DNA from: Variovorax beijingensis
Lineage (GTDB): Bacteria > Pseudomonadota > Gammaproteobacteria > Burkholderiales > Burkholderiaceae_C
DNA: 64,000 nucleotides
Assembly (NCBI RefSeq): GCF_007828835.1
Contig: NZ_VIVL01000001.1
Location: 248,001 to 312,000 of the forward strand
Direction of reading: 5' to 3'
Shown: one piece after another, positions 36,962 through 45,829 of the stretch
Layout of the letters: each line of letters opens with the position of its first letter
How positions within the stretch are numbered: position 1 is the first letter of the stretch
Notes under the pieces: model-generated
The model's database searches: none
The model's input: the letters and a program-made list of their open reading frames with translations, nothing else
What the model was told of the DNA's origin: nothing
Made by a program: the position numbers and the translations under genes

Positions 36962-38443
36962 ATGGCTGAAGAAGGCGGCGCCCAGCGCGCCTACCGTGCG
37001 CCCTGCCCCGGCTGCGGCGCGCCGGTCGAATTCAGGTCCGCACAATCGGCCTTCGCCGTTTGCCCCTACTGCCAGAGCACCGTCGTGCGCCAGGGCGAGA
37101 CGCTCGCGCGCATCGGCAAGATGGCGGAGCTGTTCGACGACTTCAGCCCGCTGCAGCTGTTTGCCGCGGGCCGCATCCAGAACCAGCCGTTCACCATCAT
37201 CGGCCGGCTGCAATACAGCACCGCCGGCGGGCGCTGGACCGAGTGGATCGCCGCGCTCGACGGCGACCGCACCGGCATCCTGAGCGAGGACAACGGCGCC
37301 TACGTGTTCGCGCTGCCCTTCGAGCTGCAGCGCGCCGCGCCACCGCCGGGCGACCTGCGCGTGGGGGCCGCCAGCGCATTCAACGGCCAGAGCTACACCG
37401 TCTCGTCCAACGAGCAGGTGACGCTGCTGTCCGCCCAGGGCGAACTGCCGCACCTGCCCGAGCTGGGCCGCCCGTTCCCCATGGTCGAACTGCGCAGCGA
37501 CAAGGGGCTGGTGCTCAGCATCGACTACGGCACCGAGCCGCCCGGCGCCTACCTGGGCCGCTCGGTACAGCTTGAGGACCTGCAGTTCACGGGCCTGCGC
37601 GACGAATCCGCCAAGGACGAAAAAGGCCGCGCCTTCAACTGCCCCAACTGCGGCGCGCCCGTCACGGTCAACCTGGCCGACAGCAAGAGCATCACCTGCG
37701 GCTCGTGCAACAGCATCATCGACGTGTCGCAGGGCATCGGCGGCGAGCTGAAGCACGCGGAGCAGAACGAACCCGTGCGCCCGCTCATCCCCATCGGCAG
37801 CACCGGCCAGCTGCAGGGCGCGCAGTGGCAGGTGGTGGGCTTCCAGCACCGCATGGGCGTGGAGCCCGGCGACGACGAGCACTTCGGCTGGAACGAATAC
37901 CTGCTGTACAACAAGAAGCGCGGCTTCAGCTTCCTGGTGGACGCCGAGGACGGCTGGAGCATGGTCAAGCCGACCACCGGCGCGCCGGTCATGGCCGAGA
38001 ACGGCAGCAGCGCTACCTACCTGGGCAAGCGCTATACGCAGCAGTACGCCTACAACGCCGAAACCACCTATGTGGCGGGCGAGTTCTACTGGCAGGTGGA
38101 GCGCGGCCAGAAAACCTTCAACCGCGATTTCGCCAGCGGCAACGCGCTGCTTTCGATGGAGCGCTCGGCCAACGAGCTGACCTGGTCCTCGGGCAGCAAG
38201 CTCGACAGCGGACTGGTGTCCGCCGCCTTCAAGCTCGACGACAAGAAGGACATGTTCGCGCGCGGCGATGCGCTGCCGGTCAGCGCCGCATCGGGCCTGG
38301 GCTGCGGCACCATCATCCTCATCGTGATCGTCATCATCGTGCTGCTGGTCATCCTGAGCACCTGCAGCGGTGGATCCTCCGGCGGGTCGCGCAGCTACGG
38401 CGGCTCCTATGGCGGCTATTCGAGCGGCGGCGGCCACAAATGA
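36962..38443 (+). CDS. DUF4178 protein with two zinc ribbons and a C-terminal TM helix
   Basis: 493 residues. Zinc ribbon 1 at 15-37 (CPGCGAPVEF, CPYC) and zinc ribbon 2 at about 226-246 (CPNCGAPVTV, CGSC). After each comes a DUF4178 beta domain (FTIIGRLQYSTAGGRWTEWIAAL; WQVVGFQHRMGVEPGDDEHFGWNEYLL). A TM helix at about 447-465 (IILIVIVIIVLLVILS) is followed by a Gly/Ser/Tyr tail. DUF4178 proteins occur beside DUF350, SPFH and spermidine-synthase-like genes; the biochemical role is unknown. The large domains should lie in the cytoplasm at the membrane. Confidence 0.85.
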   Translation: MAEEGGAQRAYRAPCPGCGAPVEFRSAQSAFAVCPYCQSTVVRQGETLARIGKMAELFDDFSPLQLFAAGRIQNQPFTIIGRLQYSTAGGRWTEWIAALDGDRTGILSEDNGAYVFALPFELQRAAPPPGDLRVGAASAFNGQSYTVSSNEQVTLLSAQGELPHLPELGRPFPMVELRSDKGLVLSIDYGTEPPGAYLGRSVQLEDLQFTGLRDESAKDEKGRAFNCPNCGAPVTVNLADSKSITCGSCNSIIDVSQGIGGELKHAEQNEPVRPLIPIGSTGQLQGAQWQVVGFQHRMGVEPGDDEHFGWNEYLLYNKKRGFSFLVDAEDGWSMVKPTTGAPVMAENGSSATYLGKRYTQQYAYNAETTYVAGEFYWQVERGQKTFNRDFASGNALLSMERSANELTWSSGSKLDSGLVSAAFKLDDKKDMFARGDALPVSAASGLGCGTIILIVIVIIVLLVILSTCSGGSSGGSRSYGGSYGGYSSGGGHK

Positions 38444-38505
38444 ACAAGAGCAACATAGCTTCGCGCTGATGTCACCCACTACTGCAACTACGACTGGAGG
38501 TCCCC

Positions 38506-38724
38506 ATGGGATTTGAATGGCTGAAACCGGGCGTGGTCCTCGGATCGCTCGTGTATGCGCTGCTCGGCGTGCTGATCTTCTGGCTCTGCTTCCTCATCAT
38601 CGACAAGCTCACGCCCTATGACCTCTGGGGCGAAATCGTCGAGAAGCAGAACGTGGCGCTGGGCCTGGTGGTGGCCGCCATGAGCCTGGGCATCTGCGTC
38701 ATCGTCGCCGCAGCCATCCATTGA
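38506..38724 (+). CDS. DUF350 small membrane protein
   Basis: 72 residues, two TM helices (about 10-32, LGSLVYALLGVLIFWLCFLII, and 50-70, VALGLVVAAMSLGICVIVAAAI) joined by LTPYDLWGEIVEKQN. The YxLxxEixxkqNxAlgi block is the DUF350 signature (E. coli YjfL family). GGAGG lies at the right distance before the ATG. The stop overlaps the start of the next gene by 4 bases, so the two proteins are probably made in fixed ratio. Confidence 0.9.
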   Translation: MGFEWLKPGVVLGSLVYALLGVLIFWLCFLIIDKLTPYDLWGEIVEKQNVALGLVVAAMSLGICVIVAAAIH

Positions 38725-40283
38725 GCGGGGAGGCGGCCGTGTCCGCGCATTCCGCCGATGCGCGCGGGCCGCAGCCGGTCGAGATCGCGCTGCTGGCCAG
38801 CGTGTTCGTGGTCGCGGCCTGCGGGCTGGTCTACGAGCTGACCGCGGCCGCGCTGAGCTCCTACCTGCTCGGCGACTCGGTGCTGCAGTTCAGCACCATC
38901 ATCGGCACCTACCTGTTCGCGATGGGCGTGGGCTCGTGGCTCTCGCGCTTCTTCGAGCGCCAGCTGCCCGCGCACTTTTTGCGCATCGAGCTGCTCGTGG
39001 CGCTGGTCGGCGGCGCGCTGCCGGCCGTTCTCTTCCTCGCGAACGCCTACGTGCCCGGCGCGTTCCGCCTGCTGCTCTACGGGCTCGTGGTGGTGGTCGG
39101 CACGCTGGTGGGGCTCGAGATCCCGCTGGTGATGCGCATCCTCAAGCGCAACATCCAGCTCAAGAACCTGGTGTCGCAGGTGCTCACCTTCGACTACCTC
39201 GGCGCGCTGGCGGTGTCGGTGGCCTTTCCGCTCATCCTGGTGCCGCAGCTGGGCATGATCCGCACCGGCCTGCTGTTCGGCATCATGAATGCGGCCGTGG
39301 CCGTGTGGGCGCTGTGGCTGTTCCGCCATGAGCTGCGCCGCATCGGCGCGCATGCGCTGGCCTGCCTGCTGGCGCTGGCCGCGCTGGTCGGCGCCTTCGC
39401 CGGGGCCGGCCACATCACCACATTGGCCGAGGACAAGTTCTACCAGGACCGCATCGTGTTCAGCGCCACCTCGCCCTACCAGCGCATCGTGGTCACGCGC
39501 GGGCAGCTCGGGCACCGGCTGTTCCTGAACGGCAACCTGCAGTTCGCCGAGCGCGACGAGTACCGCTACCACGAGGCACTCGTCCATCCGGTGATGGCCG
39601 CGCAGGGCGCGCCGAAGAAAGTCGCGGTGCTCGGCGGCGGCGACGGCATGGCGGTGCGCGAGATCCTGAAATATCCCTCGGTCGAATCGGTCACGCTGGT
39701 GGAGCTCGATCCGAACATGACCCAGCTCTTCACCGCGCATGAAACGCTGGCGGCGCTCAACGGGCATTCGCTCTCGTCGCCGAAGGTGAAGGTCGTCAAT
39801 ACCGATGCGTTCCAGTGGCTGCAGCAGCCCGGGGACTTTTTCGACGTGATCGTGGTCGACTTCCCGGATCCCACCAACTTCGCGATCGGCAAGCTCTATA
39901 CCAACAGCTTCTATGCGCTGCTCGAAAAGCGCCTTTCGGCGAGCGGCTACGCGGTGATCCAGACCACCTCGCCGCTGGTCGCGCGCAAGAGCTACTGGAC
40001 CGTGGCGGCGACCATCGAATCGGTCGGCCTGCAGGCAACGCCCTACCACGCGCATGTGCCGAGCTTCGGCGAATGGGGCTACATCATCGCGAGCCGGCGG
40101 CCGTACCGCATGCCCGATGCGCTGCCTTCCGGGCTGCGCTTTCTCTCGCCCTCCACCCTGCCGCTGATGTTCGATTTTCCGCTCGACATGGCGCGCGTGC
40201 CGGCCGAAGTGAACCGGCTGTCGAACCAGACCCTTGTCACCACCTACGAGCAGGAGTGGGGCAAGGTGATCACGACGCACTGA
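38721..40283 (+). CDS. Membrane-embedded spermidine-synthase-like protein (polyamine aminopropyltransferase family)
   Basis: 520 residues. The N-terminal half (about 20-235) has seven or more TM helices (IALLASVFVVAACGLVYELTAAAL, TLVGLEIPLVMRIL). The C-terminal half (about 245-520) is a spermidine-synthase Rossmann fold: YQRIVVTRGQ, RDEYRYHEALVHPVM, VAVLGGGDGMAVREILKYP (about 302-320), VELDPNM, and VVDFPDPTNFAIGKLYTNSFY. The DxxD-type acidic motif is kept as DFPDP. The predicted reaction is aminopropyl transfer from decarboxylated SAM to an amine, perhaps at the membrane. The start is TTG 38721 in TTGA overlap with DUF350; GTG 38739 is an alternative. Confidence 0.87.
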   Translation: MSGEAAVSAHSADARGPQPVEIALLASVFVVAACGLVYELTAAALSSYLLGDSVLQFSTIIGTYLFAMGVGSWLSRFFERQLPAHFLRIELLVALVGGALPAVLFLANAYVPGAFRLLLYGLVVVVGTLVGLEIPLVMRILKRNIQLKNLVSQVLTFDYLGALAVSVAFPLILVPQLGMIRTGLLFGIMNAAVAVWALWLFRHELRRIGAHALACLLALAALVGAFAGAGHITTLAEDKFYQDRIVFSATSPYQRIVVTRGQLGHRLFLNGNLQFAERDEYRYHEALVHPVMAAQGAPKKVAVLGGGDGMAVREILKYPSVESVTLVELDPNMTQLFTAHETLAALNGHSLSSPKVKVVNTDAFQWLQQPGDFFDVIVVDFPDPTNFAIGKLYTNSFYALLEKRLSASGYAVIQTTSPLVARKSYWTVAATIESVGLQATPYHAHVPSFGEWGYIIASRRPYRMPDALPSGLRFLSPSTLPLMFDFPLDMARVPAEVNRLSNQTLVTTYEQEWGKVITTH

Positions 40284-40290
40284 ATGATCT

Positions 40291-40383
40291 CCCCCAGCCT
40301 TCGCGCACTTCGTGTCGCTTCGCCCACCCCCTCGCCGGGGGCAACACCAGCGGCCCGGCAAAGCCGGTTCCGCGGTGTTTCCC
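40291..40383 (+). repeat. Structured 93-bp intergenic repeat, copy 2
   Basis: CCCCCAGCCTTCGCGCACTT start, CCCCC-TCGCC-GGGGG hairpin, then ACACC/GGTGT, GCGG/CCGC, CCGGC/GCCGG around an AAA loop. Same orientation as copy 1, here between the spermidine-synthase-like gene and the FAD enzyme gene. Confidence 0.85.
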
Positions 40384-40399
40384 GAAAGGGACGGGTGCA

Positions 40400-42028
40400 A
40401 TGAAGCGCCGGGGTTTTCTTGGGGCTGCGGCGGGCGCCCTTGCGCTCGCTGGCTGCGAGGCCCCGCCGCCGCCCATCGACGGCGGCTTCACCGGCATCGA
40501 CGTCGCGCGCGGCCACGCACTGCGCGACAGCGCGCTCAAGGGCCCGTCTCCGGCAAGCATGAAGCGCACGCGCGTGGTGATTGCCGGAGGCGGCGTCGCG
40601 GGTCTCGCCGCCGCGCGCGCACTGCGGCTCGCGGGCATCGAGGACTTCGTGCTGCTCGAGCTCGAGGATGCGGCGGGCGGCAATGCGCGCGGCGGCATGG
40701 TGAGCGGCATTGCCTGTCCGCTCGGCGCGCACTACCTGCCGACGCCCGGCGACGATGCGCGTGAAGTACAGGACCTGCTCGAGGAACTCGGCCTGCGCCG
40801 GCGCGTGGCGGGCCGCTGGGAATACGACGAGCGCCACCTCTGCCACAGCCCGCAGGAGCGGCTGTTCTTCCGCGGCGAGTGGCAGGACGGCCTGCTGCCC
40901 CTGCATGGCGTGGGCGCCGACACGCACGCGCAGTACCGCAGGTTCGCGCAGCGCATCGACGCGCTGCAGCACGCGGCGCACTTCGTCATTCCCACGCTCA
41001 AGGCCGCCCTCACGCCCGAGCTGCTGGCGCTCGATGCCGTCAGCTTCGCGCAATGGCTCGACGGCGAGGGCTTCGGCGATGCGCAGCTGCGCTGGTACCT
41101 CGACTACTGCTGCCGCGACGACTACGGCGCAGGCATCGAACAGGTCTCGGCCTGGGCCGGCATCCACTACTTCGCGAGCCGCCATGGCTTTCACGCGCCC
41201 GGCGATGCGAAAGGCGGCGGCGCCGAATCGGCCGCCGAGCGCGACGGAGTGCTTACCTGGCCCGAGGGCAATGGCTGGCTCACAAAGCGGCTGGCCGCGC
41301 CGCTCGGCGACCGCTTGCGCACAGGCCAGGCCGTCACGCGCATCGCCGAGCTTCGCGGCGGTGTCGAGGTCGACGCGTGGGATGCCGCATCGCAATCGCT
41401 GGTGCGCTGGCAGGCCGGGCGTTGCATCGTCGCGCTGCCGGTGTTCATCGCCGCGCGCGTGGTCGAAAACGCGCCGGAGGTATTGAAGAACGCCGCCGCG
41501 CACCTGCGCTATGCCCCCTGGCTCGTGGCCAACGTGCACCTGCGCGGACCGCTCGCCGACCGGCCCGGCGCCGCACCGAGCTGGGACAACGTGATCCACG
41601 GCACGCGCGGCCTCGGCTACGTCGATGCGCGCCATCAGACGCTCGACCCCACGCCGCGCGGCACCGTGCTGAGCTGGTACCGCCCGCTCGGCCCGAGCCG
41701 CCACGACGGCGCCGATGGCCGCCGCCTGCTGCTCGACCGCCCCTGGACCGGCTGGCGCGACGAGCTGCTCGCCGAACTCTCGGTGCCGCACCCCGACCTG
41801 CCTTCGCTCGCGACGCGCATCGAGATCACGCGCTACGGCCACGCCATGTCGATCCCGCGGCCGGGCCTGCTTGCGCAGATCGGCGCGCACCGCATGTCGC
41901 CGGACGCAGGGCACCGCGGCCGTGTCATCGCGGGCCGGCTTTCGTTCGCGCATGCCGACTGGTCGGGCTATTCGATCTTCGAGGAGGCGTTCACGCGCGG
42001 GCACGTCGCGGGCGAGGCGCCGGGCTGA
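40400..42028 (+). CDS. Tat-exported lipoprotein, FAD-dependent amine-oxidase-like
   Basis: 542 residues. The N-terminus MKRRGFLGAAAGALALAGC combines a twin-arginine motif with a lipobox (LAGC, Cys19), predicting a folded, membrane-anchored periplasmic enzyme. FAD-binding motif at about 57-75 (VVIAGGGVAGLAAARALRLAG) with the following acidic LLELEDAAGGNARGG. The family is NAD(P)-binding Rossmann/flavin amine oxidase; FEEAFTRGHVAG at the end is the second FAD contact. The substrate is unknown; context suggests a polyamine or product of the upstream aminopropyltransferase-like protein. Confidence 0.85.
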   Translation: MKRRGFLGAAAGALALAGCEAPPPPIDGGFTGIDVARGHALRDSALKGPSPASMKRTRVVIAGGGVAGLAAARALRLAGIEDFVLLELEDAAGGNARGGMVSGIACPLGAHYLPTPGDDAREVQDLLEELGLRRRVAGRWEYDERHLCHSPQERLFFRGEWQDGLLPLHGVGADTHAQYRRFAQRIDALQHAAHFVIPTLKAALTPELLALDAVSFAQWLDGEGFGDAQLRWYLDYCCRDDYGAGIEQVSAWAGIHYFASRHGFHAPGDAKGGGAESAAERDGVLTWPEGNGWLTKRLAAPLGDRLRTGQAVTRIAELRGGVEVDAWDAASQSLVRWQAGRCIVALPVFIAARVVENAPEVLKNAAAHLRYAPWLVANVHLRGPLADRPGAAPSWDNVIHGTRGLGYVDARHQTLDPTPRGTVLSWYRPLGPSRHDGADGRRLLLDRPWTGWRDELLAELSVPHPDLPSLATRIEITRYGHAMSIPRPGLLAQIGAHRMSPDAGHRGRVIAGRLSFAHADWSGYSIFEEAFTRGHVAGEAPG

Positions 42029-42108
42029 AGGCCCGGGTGCCTCATGTCATGGCCGCGTCACGCGTGGCCGGCATGGTCTCGCGTTTCGACACGGAACCTC
42101 TCTTTCCA

Positions 42109-43473
42109 ATGACGCGCCCCGCTTCTTTCTTTTTCTGTACTTCTTTCATCGCGCTGGCCGCCGCGCTCGCCTGCGGCCATGCCGCCGCACAGGCCGCCTT
42201 CCCTGCGACGCTGGCCGGCCATGCCGTACTGCCCGCGCAAAGCTTCGTCGCGGCGCCCAAGGATGCGCCCGCCGACCTGCAGGTGAGCGGCAAGTTCACC
42301 TCGGGCAAGCGCGTGGAGGCGCTGGGCACCATCGAAGGCTTGTCCGGTGGCCGCGGCACCGGCGTCTCGCTGCCCTTCAAGGGCCAGCCGCTGCAGGGCC
42401 ACTCGGGCATCAAGAAGATGGACGACGGCTCGTTCTGGATCCTCACCGACAACGGTGCTGGCGCCAAGGCCAACTCGCCCGACTTCATGCTCTACCTGAA
42501 CCACTACAAGGTGGACTTCAAGAGCGGCAAGTTCAACCGCCTGAACACCATCTTCCTGCACGACCCGGACAAGAAGGTGCCCTTCCGCATCGTTCACGAG
42601 GGCACGAAGCAGCGCTACCTGACCGGCTCCGACTTCGATCCCGAGAGCTTCCAGTTTGCCGGCGGCGCCCTGTGGATCGGCGAGGAGTTCGGCCCCTTCC
42701 TGATCAAGGCCGACCTCAAGGGCAAGGTGCTCGCGGTGTTCGACACGCAGGTCGACGGCAAGGCCGTGCGCTCCCCCGACCATCCGGCCGTCACCACGCC
42801 GGGCGCACCGGGCGGCGCGGTCGATTTCCAGATCAAGCGCTCCAAGGGCTTCGAAGGCATGGCTTCGTCGAAGGACGGCAGCAAGCTCTACGCGCTGCTC
42901 GAAGGCCCGGTGTGGAACGCCGAGGCAAAGGACTACGAGAAGCTGGACGGCAAGGAAGCGCTGCGCGTGCTGGAGTTCGACGTGGCTTCGGAAAAATGGA
43001 CCGGCCGCCACTGGAAATACCCGCTCGAAGCCAATGGCCACGCCATCGGCGACTTCAACATGATCGACGCGACCACCGGATTGATCATCGAGCGCGACAA
43101 CGGCGAGGGCACCAGCGACAAGGCCTGCCCCGAGGGCCAGAAGCGCAGCGACTGCTTCCACGACATCGCCAAATTCAAGCGCGTCTACAAGATCGAGTTG
43201 AGCGACGCCAACGCGGGCGGCGCGGTACGCAAGATCGGCTACATCGACTTGCTGAACATCGCCGACCCGGCCGGGCTCGCGCGCAAGCCGCTCAACGACG
43301 GCGTGCTCAAGTTCCCGTTCTTCACGATCGAGAACGTGGACGTGGTCGATGCCACGCACATCGTGGTCGGCAACGACAACAACCTGCCGTTCTCCAGCAG
43401 CCGCGAGCCGAACCAGGCGGACGACAACGAGCTGGTGCTGCTGGAGGCGGGGGCGCTGCTGCAGGCCAGGTAG
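42109..43473 (+). CDS. Exported phytase-like esterase family protein
   Basis: 454 residues from ATG 42109, with a signal peptide (ASFFFCTSFIALAAALACGHAAAQA). The mature part matches the 'esterase-like activity of phytase' domain: GLSGGRGTGVSLPFKGQPLQGHSGI, FWILTDNGAGAKANSPDFML, FDPESFQFAGGALWIGEEFGPFL, GFEGMASSKDGSKLYALLEGP, IERDNGEG, NVDVVDATHIVVGNDNNLPFS. It is probably a beta-propeller acting on phosphate esters in the periplasm. It stands after the FAD enzyme with an 80-bp gap; whether it belongs to that cluster is open. Confidence 0.87.
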   Translation: MTRPASFFFCTSFIALAAALACGHAAAQAAFPATLAGHAVLPAQSFVAAPKDAPADLQVSGKFTSGKRVEALGTIEGLSGGRGTGVSLPFKGQPLQGHSGIKKMDDGSFWILTDNGAGAKANSPDFMLYLNHYKVDFKSGKFNRLNTIFLHDPDKKVPFRIVHEGTKQRYLTGSDFDPESFQFAGGALWIGEEFGPFLIKADLKGKVLAVFDTQVDGKAVRSPDHPAVTTPGAPGGAVDFQIKRSKGFEGMASSKDGSKLYALLEGPVWNAEAKDYEKLDGKEALRVLEFDVASEKWTGRHWKYPLEANGHAIGDFNMIDATTGLIIERDNGEGTSDKACPEGQKRSDCFHDIAKFKRVYKIELSDANAGGAVRKIGYIDLLNIADPAGLARKPLNDGVLKFPFFTIENVDVVDATHIVVGNDNNLPFSSSREPNQADDNELVLLEAGALLQAR

Positions 43474-43518
43474 CGCCATCGCGAGTGGCCGGCTGACGCG
43501 CCTCTTCATAATTCGCGC

Positions 43519-44493
43519 ATGTCGCCCGAACTGCTCCCCGCCATTGCCGCCTTCGCACGCATTGCGCACCACGCCAGCTTCACGCGGGCCGCGCAAGAGC
43601 TGGGCGTGTCGCCCTCGGCCCTGTCGCAGACCGTGCGCATGCTCGAGGGGCGGCTCGGCGTGCGCCTGCTCGACCGCACCACGCGGCGCGTCGGCGTGAC
43701 CGAGCTGGGCCAGCAATTGCTCAAAGGTGCGCAGCCGGCGCTGGCCGCGCTCGCGCAGGCGGTCGAAGGCCTGGACGAGGCGCGCGACAAGCCGGCCGGG
43801 CTGCTGCGCCTGAACGTCGCGCGCGTGTCGGCCGAATTGCTGCTGAACCCGCACTTCGCGGACTTTGCCGAGGCCTATCCCGACATCACGCTGGAACTGG
43901 TCTGCGACAACCGCATGATCGAGCTGGTCGAAGGCGGCTTCGACGCCGGCATCCGGCTCGGCGAAAGCCTGGCGCAGGACGTGGTGGCCCTGCCGGTGGG
44001 GGGGCCGCAGCGCATGGTGACGCTCGCGTCGCCGCGCTACCTGGCGGGGCGCAGGCCGCCGAAGACGCCCGAGGACCTGCGCGAGCACCAGTGCCTGAAC
44101 TACCGCCTGACCACGGGGGCCCTCTATCGCTGGGAATACGCACAGGACGGCCGCGTGCTCGACGTCGAAGTGGCCGGGCCGCTGATCAGCAACGACGGCG
44201 ATGTGCTGCTGGCCGCCGCGCGCGACGGCGCGGGCATCATGGTGGCCTTCGAAGGCATGGTGCGCGGCGATCTGGAAAGCGGCCGCCTGGTGCCGCTGCT
44301 CGAGCCCTGGTGGCCCACGTTTCCGGGCTTCTACCTGTACCACCCGAGCCGCGCGCAGATGCCGCGCAAGCTCAGGGTGTTCATCGACTTCCTGCAGGCG
44401 CGGCATGCGCCGCCGCCGGTGTCGCAGCGCGCGGTCAAGCTCGCATCAGTGCCTCGATCTCGTCCGCCTTCACCGGCACGCCGCGCGAGATGA
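43519..44493 (+). CDS. LysR-family transcriptional regulator
   Basis: 324 residues. N-terminal winged HTH (about 1-62: AAFARIAHHASFTRAAQELGVSPSALSQTVRMLEGRLGVRLLDRTTR). The C-terminal effector domain spans about 90-300 (GLLRLNVARVSAELLLNPHF, DAGIRLGESLAQDVVALPVG). It resembles the subgroup without conserved cysteine sensors. The last about 20 residues are Arg/Pro/Ser-rich and encoded by DNA that also codes, on the other strand, for the end of pepP. The target is unknown; it is not divergent from a neighbour. Confidence 0.92.
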   Translation: MSPELLPAIAAFARIAHHASFTRAAQELGVSPSALSQTVRMLEGRLGVRLLDRTTRRVGVTELGQQLLKGAQPALAALAQAVEGLDEARDKPAGLLRLNVARVSAELLLNPHFADFAEAYPDITLELVCDNRMIELVEGGFDAGIRLGESLAQDVVALPVGGPQRMVTLASPRYLAGRRPPKTPEDLREHQCLNYRLTTGALYRWEYAQDGRVLDVEVAGPLISNDGDVLLAAARDGAGIMVAFEGMVRGDLESGRLVPLLEPWWPTFPGFYLYHPSRAQMPRKLRVFIDFLQARHAPPPVSQRAVKLASVPRSRPPSPARRAR

Positions 44494-45829
44494 GCTCGCA
44501 GCCGGTGGCCGTGACGATCGCGTCGTCCTCGATGCGGATGCCGATGTTGTGGAACTGCTCGGGCACGCCCTCGGCGGGGCGCACGTAGATGCCGGGCTCC
44601 AGCGTCAGCACCATGCCGGGGTGCAGGATCCGGCTCGGCCGGTTCTTGATGACTTCGTTCGACAGCGGGTCCTTGCGTTCGCTCACCTCGCCCACCTGCG
44701 TGGGCTCGACATAGCTGCCGCAGTCGTGCACGTCCATGCCGAGCCAGTGGCCGGTGCGGTGCATGTAGAACTGGAAGTAGGCGCGCGAGTCGATCACGTC
44801 GTCGACGCTGCCGACCTTGCCGGCATCGAGCAGGCCGAGGTCGAGCATGCCCTGCGCCAGCACCTTGACCGCCGCATCGTGCGGGTCCGTGAAGCGATTG
44901 CCGGCCTTGGTGGCTGCGGCCGAGGCGTCCTGGCTGGCCAGCACCAGGTCGTACAGCGCGCGCTGCGGCCCGCTGAACCTGCCGTTGGCCGGGAAGGTGC
45001 GCGTGATGTCGCTGGCATAGCCGTCGAGTTCGCAGCCTGCGTCGATCAGCACCAGTTCACCGCTGCGCACCGGCGCCGCGTCGGCGCGGTAGTGCAGCAC
45101 GCAGGCATTGGCGCCCGCCGCCACGATGGAGCCGTAGGCCGGGTACTGCGAGCCGCCCAGGCGGAACTCGTGCAGCAGCTCGGCGTCGAGGTGGTACTCG
45201 CGCACGTCCTTGCCTTCGCGCAGCATGCGCGCCGACAGCTGCATCGCGCGGATGTGGGCGCGCGCGCTGATCTGCGCGGCGCGCCGCATGATGTCCTGTT
45301 CGTGCGCGTCCTTCACCAGGCGCATTTCGTCGAGCGGACCGCACAGGTCGTGCAGTTCCTCGGGGCACAGCGCGCCGTACCGCACGCGTGCACGCACCGA
45401 CTGCAGCCAGCCGTCGACGCGTGTTTCGAGGCCCTTGTGGATCGCGAACGGAAACCACACGGTCGACTTGTTCTCGAGCAGCTTCGGCAGCCGGGCGTCG
45501 AGCTCGTCGACCGAGAAGGCCTCGTCCACGCCAAGCGCCGCGGGCGCGGCGTCGGGGCCCAGGCGATAACCGTCCCAGATCTCGCGCTCCAGGTCCTTGG
45601 GCGCGCAGAACAGCATGCTGCGGCCGTCGCCCGCGAGCACCAGCCAGGCGTTGGGCTCGGTGAAGCCGGTCAGGTAATGGAAGTAGCTGTCATGCCGGAA
45701 CAGGAAGTCGCTGTCGCGGTTGCGCTGGCGCTCGGGCGCGGTCGGGACGATGGCGATGCCGTCCTTGCCCAGTTGCGATGCGAGGCGCGCGCGGCGCTTG
45801 GCGTAGATCCGGTGGTCTTCTGAGGTCAT
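44435..45829 (-). CDS. pepP: Xaa-Pro aminopeptidase (M24B)
   Basis: 464 residues. The N-terminal AMP_N domain (about 1-130, DHRIYAKRRARLASQLGKDGIAIVP, RDSDFLFRHDSYFHYLTGF) precedes a pita-bread M24 domain. Metal ligands are visible: LVLIDAGCELDGYASDITRTFP (two Asp), GHWLGMDVHDCG (His), LTLEPGIYV and IRIEDDAIVT (two Glu). PepP removes N-terminal residues ahead of proline. Its ATG overlaps the MurU-like stop by 4 bases, so it is the last gene of speD-murU-pepP. Its 3' end overlaps the convergent LysR gene by 59 bases. Confidence 0.95.
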   Translation of the reverse strand: MTSEDHRIYAKRRARLASQLGKDGIAIVPTAPERQRNRDSDFLFRHDSYFHYLTGFTEPNAWLVLAGDGRSMLFCAPKDLEREIWDGYRLGPDAAPAALGVDEAFSVDELDARLPKLLENKSTVWFPFAIHKGLETRVDGWLQSVRARVRYGALCPEELHDLCGPLDEMRLVKDAHEQDIMRRAAQISARAHIRAMQLSARMLREGKDVREYHLDAELLHEFRLGGSQYPAYGSIVAAGANACVLHYRADAAPVRSGELVLIDAGCELDGYASDITRTFPANGRFSGPQRALYDLVLASQDASAAATKAGNRFTDPHDAAVKVLAQGMLDLGLLDAGKVGSVDDVIDSRAYFQFYMHRTGHWLGMDVHDCGSYVEPTQVGEVSERKDPLSNEVIKNRPSRILHPGMVLTLEPGIYVRPAEGVPEQFHNIGIRIEDDAIVTATGCELISRGVPVKADEIEALMRA

